IMG/VR virus record: IMGVR_UViG_3300021962_000485
Coordinates: 1-28,917 of that record
DNA from: a virus
Reading direction: 5' to 3' (one strand)
Length of the DNA stretch: 28,917 nucleotides
The notes beneath the pieces were generated by a model. That model made no database searches and had not been told where the DNA came from. It was given only the letters and a program-made list of their open reading frames with translations. Position 1 is the stretch's first letter, and each line of letters begins with the position of its first letter. This document shows positions 12,901 to 20,600 of the stretch, in pieces. The position numbers and the translations under genes are program-made.

Positions 12901-13088
12901 CCAATAATACACTAACTGGAAGTGGAAATACAACATTCTTTGGTGAATATTCTTGGGGAAGAATTTTACTTGGAGACAGAATTGATGCTCAGGCATTTAA
13001 TTCCTATACATTAAATGGAATTTCAGGTCTTTCTACATCTGCTTCGGTGAAAAGATTTGTACCTCTGAAATACCAAAACTACACATAA
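927..13088 (+). CDS. gp7: Giant gp7-like baseplate wedge protein with large repeat insertions (4053 aa)
   Basis: T4 gp7 links gp6, gp8, gp10 and gp53 in the baseplate wedge; it has 1,032 residues, this protein 4,053. Two segments resemble the gp7 core from memory. The N terminus includes FYDSKGTEESVKILFGALYG at about 204-223, against T4 FYSTKGIEASYKFLFKVLYN. Residues about 2456-2497 include YSIKSKVPFSDW then AHNAGFV, against T4 YVMKIKSNLPSSRW then VHPVGFG. Between and after these are beta-rich modules: IDDE type (80-132, 1585-1630, 3141-3185), HG-TGD type (about 605-3090), GSGY type, a YHYH-like domain (1255-1342), three EYG repeats (2616-2937) and two NGVLQ modules (3256-3326, 3541-3638). 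I see no signal peptide or membrane segment. The ATG at 927 fits the conserved N terminus (MISTERTRVKIKE) but has no clear Shine-Dalgarno. Position between gp6 and gp8 supports gp7; fibre-like extra roles are inference. Confidence 0.82.
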   Translation: MISTERTRVKIKEVVSSQLPGFVRDGYPLLAEFVQEYYSSQEYSGSPLDLLQNIDQYFDLESLTNHTKTCVLDGDIQSFDTTISVVYDPSQDLLGTYGFPDRYGLLKIDDEIILYKSKTQTSFTECVRGFSGITKYGRGNNPEQLVFAETNSARHADESTIENLSVLFLNEFLRKLKDQFLPGFEDRDISPQVNQKTLISRISDFYDSKGTEESVKILFGALYGEDINIINPKDFLIKPSDAIFRKTKDLVVEALEGDPLDLKNRILFQDSVSKYGIRRSEAPVADVEIIKTTNKNYYRIKLDYEYDQENSPSESISAPFSSHPYTKSTSVVSSGSTVLDVDSTVGFPTSGNLVVSLSNGSTQTLSYTSKSLTQFFGVDSTSSSVSIGSTVRLNVNAYGYPGISTSDVVRVRIGSVLKNVENLDDGFYLSKDDRARITFPGIANTTSKANNWILNTPIKYTLSDLSLIDNSNFTYRVKTYDDNIFTVGDSAILSDTIASTIECRVVSIIDRKTFTIRGPGAVPQSNIYRIERKIKKSSVSSTNTRHSYINNYNSDIQNIYSNFSNDVLVASPSIPFYKNQPLSFYDRVIPLNGSFSGDTLSVSGVSDHGFQTGDSVYYKPGLLPVDINGDGVTDLKIESKFENFNEGTYFVKRINPNQLKLARSRADISNDNFLNISGIVTANYIQPLLFKDGSIKPQNLLRLLTNPDNESGTYVTPTDSSIGIFVNGVELTNYKSSDFVRYGEIESVDVTKSGDGYDVINPPILRIYDSIGIGATGTACIKGNLKRIEVIDTGFDYVSDPVVDITGGNGIGAEARASTSLITHSVPFFATESSAYVDITNNTIGFSTYHKFRSVERVVYKTQGETGITGLTTDAFYYVKVVDGQTIKLFSNENDASLGINTVSLNGYGTGVHRIESVEKKRVVTSISVVNSGQNYENKERSCNQVGINTALGQINIENHGYNSGEVIVYSTTGNVISGLSTSLKYVVTKVDNNNFKLSQVGIASTNKYFYYETRQYVNIKSTGSGLHTFNYEPISVSISGRIGVSTLTNQNFNAVLQPIFRGEIDSINLKTGGTNYGSSDILNYDRQPNYEFLSGKDAELIPIINNGSITEIVVNYSGEQYNSPPDIVVRGNGRYATLTPVIVNGRITEVKVVNGGSGYDQTTSLSVVPSGDGANIKFNIKQWNVDLFQKSLNIISDDDGILKKGLNDRYEVQYSHVYTPRKLRESVYQKTQDNQVRYGVFDLQIVNGQESISRFHSPIIGWAYDGNPIYGPYGFTSRTGGTVRLMQSGYELVNRPNRPAFPLGFFVEDYEYNNSGDLDEHNGRYCVTPEYPNGTYAYFTTIEPSTVESVAPFVGYRKPVFPYVIGNTFKSKPIQFNFDKLSNQDDFNLVSPQNSETEKNYPGPWLRNTNYYNLQSDNTTYEYFNSPLKDNNYTATIKAASDGQVENIEIISSGSGYKVGDKVVFDNSGTGGNAASALVSEVNGKNVVSVSAASTIIYNVEVSPINADGGYIAIAESPHQLSNSDLITITGINTFSSRITGSYNIGVTSERYSLSSAIGNTSVTGIVTFLSLSGNLNQSKIRENDVLQIDSEKVKILNIDFNSSRVRVLRAVEGTLGAAHTATTPLIEVPRKFIFTSSPESRVLFERNKQIYFNPSESVGLGTLSGVGIGSTIVFSNVGAGISQIFIPTRSIYLPQHGLLTGESVIYSNNGGESISVSNGSTSFSIQDSSVVYAAKISEDLLGISTVRIGVGTTGTFVGVGSTNSGQELLYFVGFGSGVYHSLNTNKQNSVKCQITKNVVTVSTASTHNLAKSDTVKLTVRPSTTTNVVVKYNDYNRRIVINPRDFTASDINTTEDTIYISNHNLRTGDAIIHTATSPAGGLEDQKIYYVINHTKDSIKLSNSKYGTELFEQDIVDITSTSSGTISPINPKINVYRNSRVVFDLSDSSLSSLSASTLYSSFEFKLYNDEQFTQEFLGTLADNSFNVSSSGQVGISSNATYTLNIDDRVPSRLFYNLNPVNKNFSSSEKVEIVLDENVVDNNLLNIIESGYSGSHTVSGIGSTTFEYYLTEVPEATSYTSSQGSLVYSTTSLQASGGISSVKINYGGYGYTQIPGISTITTLNGSGASLEPFSSGIGTILSISPDLIGYDYPTDKTLRPSCNLPEVFKVLPLNILSFVGVSSAGNGYSISPSLILIDQASNEVVRDVDLRYTIGKTSVDILKNTSGINGQPKIIPINNSNGVRIKSITFDASTKDVSVGLNTGFSNTFPFSVGDKVLIENVSVGVGTTGKGYNSENYNYNLFTLTNVPAGTTGLGGNVGVVTFNMGDFLEANEFPGNFDSINSYGRIIAEKDFPIFDIQLKKNSFAKGETIVSEDKIGRVESWNDKINILKVSSTREFVPGDVIRGLGTKATGIVGQKYNFNAYVDTDATSEIVIGWTNETGFLNSNLQRIQNNEYYQNFSYSIKSKVPFSDWDNVVSSLAHNAGFVKFSDLQMESLSERGVTVNTENSGSTVDTINDFTSQVDLSCYQDYDAVSENRLQISNRVVSSEIYFSERVLTDYFESVGNRVLTIDDISDQFNSDPRPTPYSIIDQFSINDKVKKYFTYIRDKRFTGERQALIVDVVHNGSVAYLNQYGRVETSYDMGSFDVSFSESDGYLLFYPTLYEINDFDLSYLSLDIFGAISGIGSTTLGDTVEIKSQQVSISPASTGTIVSIGTSFRSSKVITQINSSDGRQEIDELNIIHDGTDVQLLEYGQMTTSNTDSYEPSGLGTYYAYISGSLLNVDFTPVSGIGVTVDSIQISIANTSSTGVSTVSFGFDNQTVAFIDSTITAIASTSSPTENVIAKYNNDVASESQNDASYFVVCVEDVTNGNYQVSEVIVVDDETEAYITEYGNVNIGSGIGTIGAGAGTTFTNLYFTPVPNIDVQVRVFQASLELINPTVLTPQLELDLNNAKITVGFGNYTGTFSDVKREFGLSHGGRNIFQRDFLGNETTVVDVTEDTIVVPEHFFVTGEELTYTFSGIGNTQAIGIGTTDFGVGIGTTDKLPSTVYAIKLDERRIKLARSAEDALKATPVALDITNVGIGTSHTFTASNQNGRCLVAIDNFIQSPIVPTSVTTGLSTNITLTDDIIKFTGINSFFGGDLIQIDDEIMRIRSVGFGSTNQILVRRPWMGTGLSTHSQFATVTKVQGNYNIVKNNIHFVDAPRGPIPIGSSTNPPDERDWTGITTHSKFQGRTFLRSGITNSTEETYTRNYIFDDISEQFDATSKTFTLKSNGQNIAGFSTNNSIILVNGIFQGPQGTLTPTQDYELTENSGITSITFLGAATSTSSDPNSATVPVGGVIISVGSTGGFGYQPLVSAGGTAIVSIAGTISSISIGNSGSGYRAGIQTVVNVGVYTSSVGTPNIEFIGTAAVSNGNIVSVSVTNPGSGYTSTNPPVVVFDAPLSYSNIPLIYSSLGTTGFGTEATVDIVVGQGSSVIDFEISNLGYRYGNNEILTVQTGGLTGIPTDVSKTFSEFQITIEKTASDAFSGWNVGELEVLDKIEDKFDGIRRRFPISKNGSPVTIRSKPGSNVDAQTTLLIFLNNVLQVPGEGYTFEGGSVITFAEAPNPPVDGIEGTGDSCKIIFYKGSGEIDVQFVDVIETVKVGDTLTINDSQSLCVASIQQDERLLTEVISSDTVETAPYIGPGITDDVNCIRPVTWCQQRSDRLVNGIVVGKSRVIYEPLVNPSATIIQSVGTGSTVIFVDNIKTFFDPDNENQTSLNQKKILIVSNDEIVSAAATAVVSVAGTVASVAISTGGKGYSTTPAVSIANPVGLGTTQRAVATASITSGIVTSIVVSYGGTETGTAYTSTNPPVVLIEPPSPTYEVNNTSLLTGDFGTIIGVSTTSVGVASTGIVFKLYIPEDSYLRSSYIMGSSGITTISGIQTGYYFVAYNTNVGSGAGVTSLYSNGSVLGIGTQFLDNVYEVAAVSVAQTTLPGVGVTYVAEVTVSVTNNTLTGSGNTTFFGEYSWGRILLGDRIDAQAFNSYTLNGISGLSTSASVKRFVPLKYQNYT
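1536..1610 (+). other. gp7 core segment A (protein region)
   Basis: Codons for about residues 204-228 of the giant protein read FYDSKGTEESVKILFGALYG followed by EDINI. I recall T4 gp7 reading FYSTKGIEASYKFLFKVLYN followed by EEVEI. The shared FY-x-x-KG-x-E-x-S-x-K-x-LF pattern is the best single anchor for calling this gene gp7. The upstream helix-rich part (LLAEFVQEYYSSQEY, about residues 28-42) also resembles the T4 segment just before this motif. Confidence 0.75.
4689..4952 (+). other. YHYH-like domain inside the giant gp7-like protein
   Basis: Residues 1255-1342 read IIGWAYDGNPIYGPYG, then an SGYELVNRP segment, then GDLDEHNGRYCVTPEYPNGT and YAYFTT. The YDGxPIYGPYG ... LDExNGR ... PxGTYAYF order matches the YHYH family (Pfam YHYH) as I remember it, with the name-giving YHYH replaced by YAYF. 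The biochemical role of this family is unknown to me; related text recurs in large structural proteins of marine T4-like phages. Confidence 0.6.
8026..8415 (+). other. gp7 core segment B (protein region)
   Basis: Residues about 2367-2497 contain a GETIV...GRVESWN...LKVSS...GDVIRG beta module followed by YSIKSKVPFSDWDNVVSSLA and HNAGFVKF. In T4 gp7, as I recall it, a similar beta module is followed by YVMKIKSNLPSSRW and VHPVGFGF, only about 100 residues after core segment A. Here the two segments lie more than 2,100 residues apart. Confidence 0.65.
8773..9735 (+). repeat. Three tandem EYG repeats, period about 120-135 residues
   Basis: Just after gp7 core segment B, three copies of one module lie in tandem at about residues 2616-2665, 2737-2800 and 2872-2937. 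Their cores read VVHNGSVAYLNQYGRV, IIHDGTDVQLLEYGQM and VVDDETEAYITEYGNV. Each is followed by a Gly/Ser stretch and then LLFYPT, NVDFTPV or NLYFTPV. The strand-rich pattern suggests a beta domain. I recall similar modules in other marine phage structural proteins; the function is not known to me. Confidence 0.65.
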
Positions 13089-13093
13089 ACACC

Positions 13094-13102
13094 TAATAAA
13101 TA
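13094..13102 (+). promoter_or_regulatory. Late-promoter-like motif TAATAAATA before gp8
   Basis: The motif TAATAAATA sits in the 32-base gap between the giant gene and gp8, 18 bases before the gp8 ATG. It matches the T4 late promoter TATAAATA in 7 of 8 positions over its last eight bases. T4-like cyanophages use related late promoters. AT-rich DNA gives chance matches, but the same nine bases recur before gp13. Confidence 0.45.
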
Positions 13103-13120
13103 GATAAAAAACGCTGTAAA

Positions 13121-14677
13121 ATGTCCGCAATCATAACTGATCAACTTCGTATATTAAACGCAAACAATTTTCTTGCAGGCGTTGCATCGACTAGTAACTC
13201 ATATTACACTTTTGTTGGTCTTCCGAACGCAACAGAAGTAATTTCTACTTGGAACACTAGTCCACCAGATCCTAGAGATAATTTTGACCAGGAAAATAGT
13301 TACTGGGATACAATGATTGCGTTGAAAAAAATTACGCCATCTGACGTTAGACCAGTTATCAGAAAAGTAACTTGGCAGTCTGGTATTACATATGACATGT
13401 ATAGGCATGATATTAGAGCAGAAAATCGCTCAAAACCATCTAATGCCTTTAGTCTTTATGATGCCAATTACTATGTAATGAATAGTGATTACAGAGTTTA
13501 CATTTGTTTAAGTAATGGAACAAGTCCAGATTATCCTGAAGGTAGACCATCTTTAGATGAACCAACTTTTATTGACCTAGAACCAAGAGAAGCAGGCACT
13601 AGTGGAGATGGTTACCTTTGGAAATATCTTTATACTATTAGACCAAGTGATATTATAAAATTTGATACTACTAATTTTATGCCAGTTCCATTGAATTGGG
13701 AAAGTAATTCCGAAGTAGCAGCAGTAAGAGAAAACGCAGCAACCAGTGGACAGTTAAAGGTAGTAACAATTGTTAATCGTGGTGTTGGTGTTGGTACTGC
13801 TAATAGAACTTATACTAATATCCCAATTAAAGGTGATGGAACAGGAGCAAGAGCTATTGTTACCATTAATAATGATCAAAAAGTAGAATCGGTTACGGTT
13901 TCCAATGGAGGTAGTGGTTACACATTTGGAACCTTAGATTTAATTGGTGGAGGAGTACCAGCTGCAACGACAAATCCAGTATTTAATGTAATTATTCCCC
14001 CCCAAGGTGGACATGGTGCAGACATTTACAGAGAACTCGGTTCCAAAAATGTCCTGATCTATTCTAGAATTGAAAATGATACATCTAATCCAGATTTTAT
14101 TACTGGAAATGAAATTGCTAGAATAGGAATAGTTGAGAGTCCGAAAATTCTTGGATCAACCACAGATAATTTGACAGCAGAAAAGGCAAGTGCAGTGTAT
14201 GCTCTCAGATTAACAGGAACTGGTTATAGTTCGGCAAATTTTGCTGCCGATAGTTATGTAACACAAACCGTTGGTTTAGGATCCACTGCAGTTGGTAGAG
14301 TAATTTCTTACGACAAAACAACAGGAGTTCTAAAGTATTGGCAAGACAGAACCAATTCTGGGTTTAATACCGATGGAACTTTAAATACAAATCCTCTGTA
14401 TGGTTTTACTATGCATAGGTTTACTGGCAACCCCTCTTCAGGTGGTTCAATATCAGTTGTCGGAACTGCAACTACTTTGGCAATTCATACATCATTTAGT
14501 GGTCTGTCAACCGTAATAAATAGTAGGACCTACTATTTGGGTCAAGAATTTACTAATGGTGTTTCTGAACCCGAGGTTCAAAAATATAGTGGAAATATAA
14601 TTTACGTTGACAATAGACCATCAATAACAAGGTCTCAAAACCAAAAAGAAGATATCAAAATCATTTTGCAATTCTAA
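13121..14677 (+). CDS. gp8: Baseplate wedge protein gp8
   Basis: gp8 is a wedge component that in T4 dimerises and binds gp7 and gp10. This 518-residue protein keeps anchors I recall from T4 gp8 (334 residues). Residues about 162-190 read GDGYLWKYLYTIRPSD, against T4 GDGYVWEYLFEIPPD. The C terminus reads IIYVDNRPSITRSQNQKEDI, against T4 MIYMENRPPIIMAMDQTEEI. A PPQGGHGAD motif lies near residue 290. The extra length comes from two beta-rich insertions: a GSGY module at about 208-285 (SVTVSNGGSGYTF) and a GE/TSG-like module at about 370-445 (VGRVISYDKTTGVLKYW). A run of seven C bases near 13997 keeps the frame. The start ATG has no clear Shine-Dalgarno and is preceded by GTAAA, as is the giant gene. 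The next gene starts 6 bases after the stop. Confidence 0.92.
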   Translation: MSAIITDQLRILNANNFLAGVASTSNSYYTFVGLPNATEVISTWNTSPPDPRDNFDQENSYWDTMIALKKITPSDVRPVIRKVTWQSGITYDMYRHDIRAENRSKPSNAFSLYDANYYVMNSDYRVYICLSNGTSPDYPEGRPSLDEPTFIDLEPREAGTSGDGYLWKYLYTIRPSDIIKFDTTNFMPVPLNWESNSEVAAVRENAATSGQLKVVTIVNRGVGVGTANRTYTNIPIKGDGTGARAIVTINNDQKVESVTVSNGGSGYTFGTLDLIGGGVPAATTNPVFNVIIPPQGGHGADIYRELGSKNVLIYSRIENDTSNPDFITGNEIARIGIVESPKILGSTTDNLTAEKASAVYALRLTGTGYSSANFAADSYVTQTVGLGSTAVGRVISYDKTTGVLKYWQDRTNSGFNTDGTLNTNPLYGFTMHRFTGNPSSGGSISVVGTATTLAIHTSFSGLSTVINSRTYYLGQEFTNGVSEPEVQKYSGNIIYVDNRPSITRSQNQKEDIKIILQF

Positions 14678-14683
14678 ACAACC

Positions 14684-17600
14684 ATGCCACAGGAAACTAA
14701 TCTTAATGTATCCCCATATTTTGATGATTTTGACCCAAATAATGACTATTACAAAGTGTTGTTTAAGCCTGGATATCCAATACAGGCTAGAGAACTAACA
14801 ACTTTACAGTCAATATTACAGAATCAAATTGAAAAGTTTGGACAACACTTCTTCAAAGAGGGTGCAAAGGTAATCCCTGGAAATATTGCATATAATAATC
14901 TGTATTATGCAATTGAACTGAACAACGAATATCTTGGAGTAGATATTTCACAATATCTTTCTCAAATTGTAGATAGAAGAATTACTGGTAGAACTTCTGG
15001 TGTTAGTGCCGTAGTAAAACAGTATTTGCGATCAGATCAGTCTGAAAGAGGAAACGCTACTCTATATGTAAGTTATATTGGTTCAAGCACATTAGATAAT
15101 ACCAGCACAGTTTTTGCGGATGGAGAACTTTTAACAATTGATCAAACAGTTTCTTTTGGCGGAAGAATAATTGCTGCGGGAGAACCTTTTGCTTCAACAA
15201 TTCCAACAAATTCAAACTCCGTTGCTTCTGCTTTTTCAATTACTAATGGAGTTTATTTTGCGAAGGGTCAGTTTATTGCGGTTAGAGACGAAACCATAAT
15301 TCTTGATCAATATAGCAGCACACCATCATATAGAATTGGTCTTCTACTGAGAGAGGACATTATAAATTCGGATATTGATCCAGCACTTAACGATAATTCT
15401 AGGGGATTTAATAATTACTCTGCACCAGGTGCAGATAGACTAAAAATATCTGCCAGATTACATAAAAAGAGTATTGATGATTTTGAAGATAATGACTTTG
15501 TAGAACTTGCAACTGTCAGAAATGGTGTTCTACGTTCATTATCAAAAAATAACAATTTAGGTGGTCTTTCTGAAGAACTTGCTAGAAGGACCTATCAAGA
15601 GTCTGGAGACTATTATGTTTCTCCATTCACAGTATCAATAAGAGAGTCTTTAAATAATAATCTGGGAAATAATGGTGTTTTCTCAGCAAACCAAACTACT
15701 GATGGTGGATCTACACCAACAGATAATTTGGCGTTGTATCAAATTTCTCCAGGAAAAGCAATTGTTAGAGGATATGAAGTAGAAACAATTAGTCCAACTT
15801 ATTTGGATGTTCCCAAACCAAGAGACACAAAAACTTTAGAAAATCAACTACTTAACTATTACACAGGACCAACTTTATCTCTCAATAGAACTTACGGAAA
15901 TCCTCAAATTGGTATTGGAAATACTTTTGTTTTAAGTCTAAGAGATCAGAGAGTTGGATTTGCAGTCAGTTACGGATCAAATGAATCTCCATCTATTCAT
16001 GAGTCTGGAAAAGAAATCGGACTCGCTAGAGTTTATGATTACAAACTAGATTCTGGGCAATATGATGCTGAAAATTTAAATAGAAATAGATGGGCAATAT
16101 CTCTTTATGATATACAAACATTTACTGAGATAACGCTAAACGAACCAATTACTTTATCAACTCCAACTTTTGTTAAAGGTAAGTATAGTGGAGCAACTGC
16201 ATTTTTAAGAAGCAGCGTTAATGCAGGAACTGCCCTCACAGTTTATCAAAAGACCGGCGAGTTCATTCAAAATGAAAACTTCTTGTTTGATGGGATAGAA
16301 AATAATAGAGTTGCAATTGCTGTAACATCTTACACAATATCCGATATCAAATCTGTTTATGGACGTGTAAGTGCTGCATCCACATTTAGTGCGGATGTGA
16401 TCCAATCTGATGCTCTTTCAGTTGGTTTAGCAACAATCTCACCATCAAGATATAATTCAAATACTGCTTTCATTTATCCAACATTAACTGCAAATGTTGG
16501 TATCGGTTCAACAGTCATTTATCTATCAGATACAACAAACGTATCAGTTGGCGATTCTATCACAATTGGTATTGCATATACTAATGCTCCTATTGTTTCT
16601 GTTGCATCAACATTCATTCAAATTAGTTCAGCGTCAACTACACCTGGAACTACATTAAATACAACTCTTTCTACTGATATTGGTATTGGTTCCGACTTCA
16701 TTTATGTTGGAAACACAACAGGAGTTTCTGCAGGAAGTTCCGTTAGTGTTGGCGCTGCTTTGACTAGCGTAGAAGTAGTATCTGTTGGATCTTCATTCGT
16801 AAGAATTAGTACAGCATCAACAACCACAGGAATTAGTACTGTAACAACAGTTAATGGCGTTATTAGTTTTGGTTCTACTGTTCTATTTGTCGCAAATACA
16901 GTTGGTATTACAACAAGAAGCACAGTCTCTATTGCTGGACTAGGAACAGTTGCTGCTCTTAATAACGTCCAAGTTACTGGAGTTGGCGGCAATTTTGTTA
17001 CAATTGGTGCAGCAAGCACATCGGGAACTAGTGTTGGATTTACAACAGCACTTCAAAATGAAACAGGAATTGGTTTAACCGAATTCTTTGTTGGAGTTAC
17101 AACTGGTAGGGGAATATCTATTGGAAGTTCTTTCTCAGTTGGATTTGGTGCAAACAAGCTTGTAGATGTTTCTGTAACAGGTGTTGGTACTACAAGTGTT
17201 TATATTGATTCATCAGCAGTTTCTGCAGGATCATTCACTGTTGGAACAGCTCTAACTTTCTCCAATGTTTCTTCTCTGGTTGTGGGATCTGCTGCCACAT
17301 TCACTGGCGTTAGCGACATGATTGCTGGTATGGCAGTCACATTTACAAGAGTTGCAGACGCTTTCAGTGGTGCTGCTTCCACAATTAGTTATGTTTTAAA
17401 CACTAGCACAGTAATATCAAATTCACCGTCATTTAACTCAAATAATTTTAAACCATTAAACATTGTAAAGTATACTGATACTACATTACCAAATCCAGTT
17501 CTTGCAAAAGTAGTAAGTGTTGGTACAACTTCAATTGAAATTGCTGAAGTCAGAACTGTTGCTGGTATAACCTCATCAATTCTACCATCAAATACTTTAC

Positions 17601-20600
17601 AGGTATCAGATTTCACACTTCAAAAAACAAACTTACAATCATCTTCTGATAATACTTTATATACTCCTCTACCTAAGGAGAATATTTCATCAGTTGATCT
17701 AACTGATGCAACACTAACAATTAGAAAGGTAGAAACTGTAAACATTTCAGGTAATCAGTTAGATTCCACCGTAGTTGCAGGTGCAAACGAAAGATTCTTA
17801 CCATTTGATGAAGAAAGATATAGTTTGGTTCGTTCCGATGGAACATCTGAAGTATTAACCAGAGATAAATTTGCAATCACAAATAATGCAACACAACTTC
17901 AGATCCTAAATCTTGGTTCTAACGACACTGGGGCAACTCTAATTACAACTAGAGTTAAGTCGAACGTTATTAATAAGGTAAAATATAAGAACAGAGTTAA
18001 TAGTGTTATAGTAGATAAATCAAAGTATCAAGGATCTGGAATTGGAAGCACAACAACAGATGATGGTTTAGAATATGGAAATTATCCATATGGAACTCGT
18101 GTTCAGGATGAAAATATATCACTAAATTATCCAGATGTAATTGAGATACTTGCAATTTATGAGTCACTTGGAACTGCAGATCCAACTGCACCAAAAATGA
18201 CATTTACTTCACTAAATGGTCCAACTGGAAGAACAAGTGATCTTATTATTGGAGAGAAAATAACAGGACAGACTAGTGGTGCTGTTGCTGTAGTTGCAAA
18301 ACTGACCACAGATTATCAAATAGAGTATATTGTAAGAAATCAAGGAAACTTTATTGACGGAGAGAATGTAATATTTGAAGAGTCAAGAGTTCTTGGTACA
18401 ATTTCTGTAACTGAGTCTTCTAGTTCAGATATTTCATACAACTATACTTTCCAAACAGGTCAGAAATCAACATTCTATGATTATGGTAAACTGACAAGAA
18501 AACCAGAAGCACAAGAACCATCAAGAAAAGTAGTAGTATACTTCTCAAGCGCATATTATGATGCGGCTGATAATGGAGACATTACTACCAAGGAATCTTA
18601 TAATTCCTTCAATTACTCAACTGATGTTAAGTCAGTTAATAATATCAGAAATACCGATATTATTGATATAAGACCAAGAGTAAGTCAATATACTGTATTG
18701 GAGAATTCCCGTTCACCTCTAGAATTTTTAGGAAGAACTTTCAGTTCCTCTGGAAATTCTGCGGCAAATATACTTGCTTCTGATGAAAATATTGAAGCAA
18801 CGTTCTCATATTATCTTGGAAGAATTGATAGAATATTCGTTTCAAAAGAAGGAGTATTCCAAATTCAATATGGTTCTCCATCAGAAACTCCAGAACTTCC
18901 AATCCCAATTGATGATTCATTAGAGGTAGCACAGGTAACTCTTCCACCTTACTTATATGGAGTTGGTCAAGCATCTTTATCATTCTTAGATCATAAGAGA
19001 TATAGAATGGTTGACATTAACCAACTTGAAAAGAGAATTAAAAATCTAGAATATTATACTTCACTATCACTTCTTGAAACAAATACTGCAAATCTTTTTG
19101 TTCCAGACTCAAATGGACTTAATAGATTTAAATCAGGATTCTATGTTGATAACTTTACAGGAACTTTGACTCAAGAAGATGGAGTTCCAATCAAAAACAG
19201 TATTGACCCAAGAAATAAAGAATTAAGACCATCTCACTATACAACATCATTAGATCTAACACTTGGACCAGTAATTGGAGTAGATCCAACTTCTGATGCT
19301 TCATTTAGAGATCCTGAAGGAGTAAACATTAGAAGAAATGAAGATGTAATTACACTTGACTATGTTGAGGTTGAATGGTTACGTCAAAACTTTGCCACTC
19401 GTTCAGAGAGTGTAACTCCATACCTTGTAAGTTTCTGGAGTGGAACTCTAGAACTAACACCTGCATCAGATACTTGGGTTGTTCCAAATAGAATAGCAGC
19501 AAACGTCCAACAAGTTGAAGGAAATTATAACGAAACTCTTGCAAGAGCAACAAGAGACTTTAATGTAGATCCAAATACTGGATTTGCACCGACTGTTTGG
19601 AGTGCATGGACAACCAATTGGACAGGTGAGACTATTTCAGATCGTTCCACTCAAAGAAGAAATATTAATCGTGGTCCAGGATCTACAGTATGGCAAAGAA
19701 TTGTTGGAGGTGGAAACGTAGATGTAAGAAACTTTACAGAAGTTTGGGAAGATACTATTGAAGAAATTAGAGAAGTTGGTGTTGAAACTAGAACAGGAAC
19801 TAGAACAGAACTTGAGACTGTATTTGAAAGAGTTTCTCTCGGAGACAGAGTAACTGATAGAAGTGCTATCACTGTAATGAGATCTAGAAACATTCAATTT
19901 GTTTCAAATAGACTCCTACCAAATTCTAGAATTTATGCTTTCTTTGATGGTGTTGATGTTAGCAGATTCTGCACACCAAAACTTCTTGAAATTTCAATGG
20001 TTTCTGGAACTTTCCAGGTAGGTGAAGAAGTTATTGGAGTTGTAAGATCTAATGGAACTGCTGCAACAAATGCAGCTTCCAGTGCCGCAATCAACTTCAG
20101 AGTTGCACAGTCAAATCACAAATCAGGTCCATATAATGCACCAACTAGACTCTTTACAATAAATCCTTATGTTTCTGGAGATCAGACAATACCAGAAACT
20201 TATTCATCAACATCCACAATACTCAATGTTGATACTGCATCTCTTGCAAGTATGAATGATAATCCAGAGTATCGTGGATATGTTGAGCAAGGAATGACTT
20301 TGGTTGGTCAAACTAGTGGTGCTCAAGCAACTATATCTAATGTTAGACTGATTGCTGATATATCCGCTACTTTGATTGGAAGTTTCTTCATACCAGATCC
20401 TTCTGTTCAATCAAATCCAGTATTCACTACTGGAGATAAAGTATTAACTTTAATTAATGATTCAACAAATAATTTAACTAATGCACAAACATTAGCAACT
20501 GAAAGATTTACATCCAGTGGAACAATTGAGACAATCCAAGAAAATATCATTTCAATTAGAAATGCTAGAATTCAAACTAGAGATGTTCTCCCAGAATCAA

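Noticed and set aside
13990-14005. Seven-C run in gp8 as a frameshift or sequencing error
   Set aside because: The frame continues through a known-looking PPQGGHGAD motif to the conserved C terminus, so the run length appears correct.
16702-17382. Antisense open frames of 105 and 60 codons opposite the tandem array
   Set aside because: They are by-products of the repeated Val/Thr/Ser/Gly codons in the plus-strand repeat; no start signal or known motif.
19637-19897. Overlapping antisense frames of about 80 codons in two frames
   Set aside because: Two competing shadow frames opposite a well-conserved part of the DUF4815 protein; Ser/Asn-rich noise.
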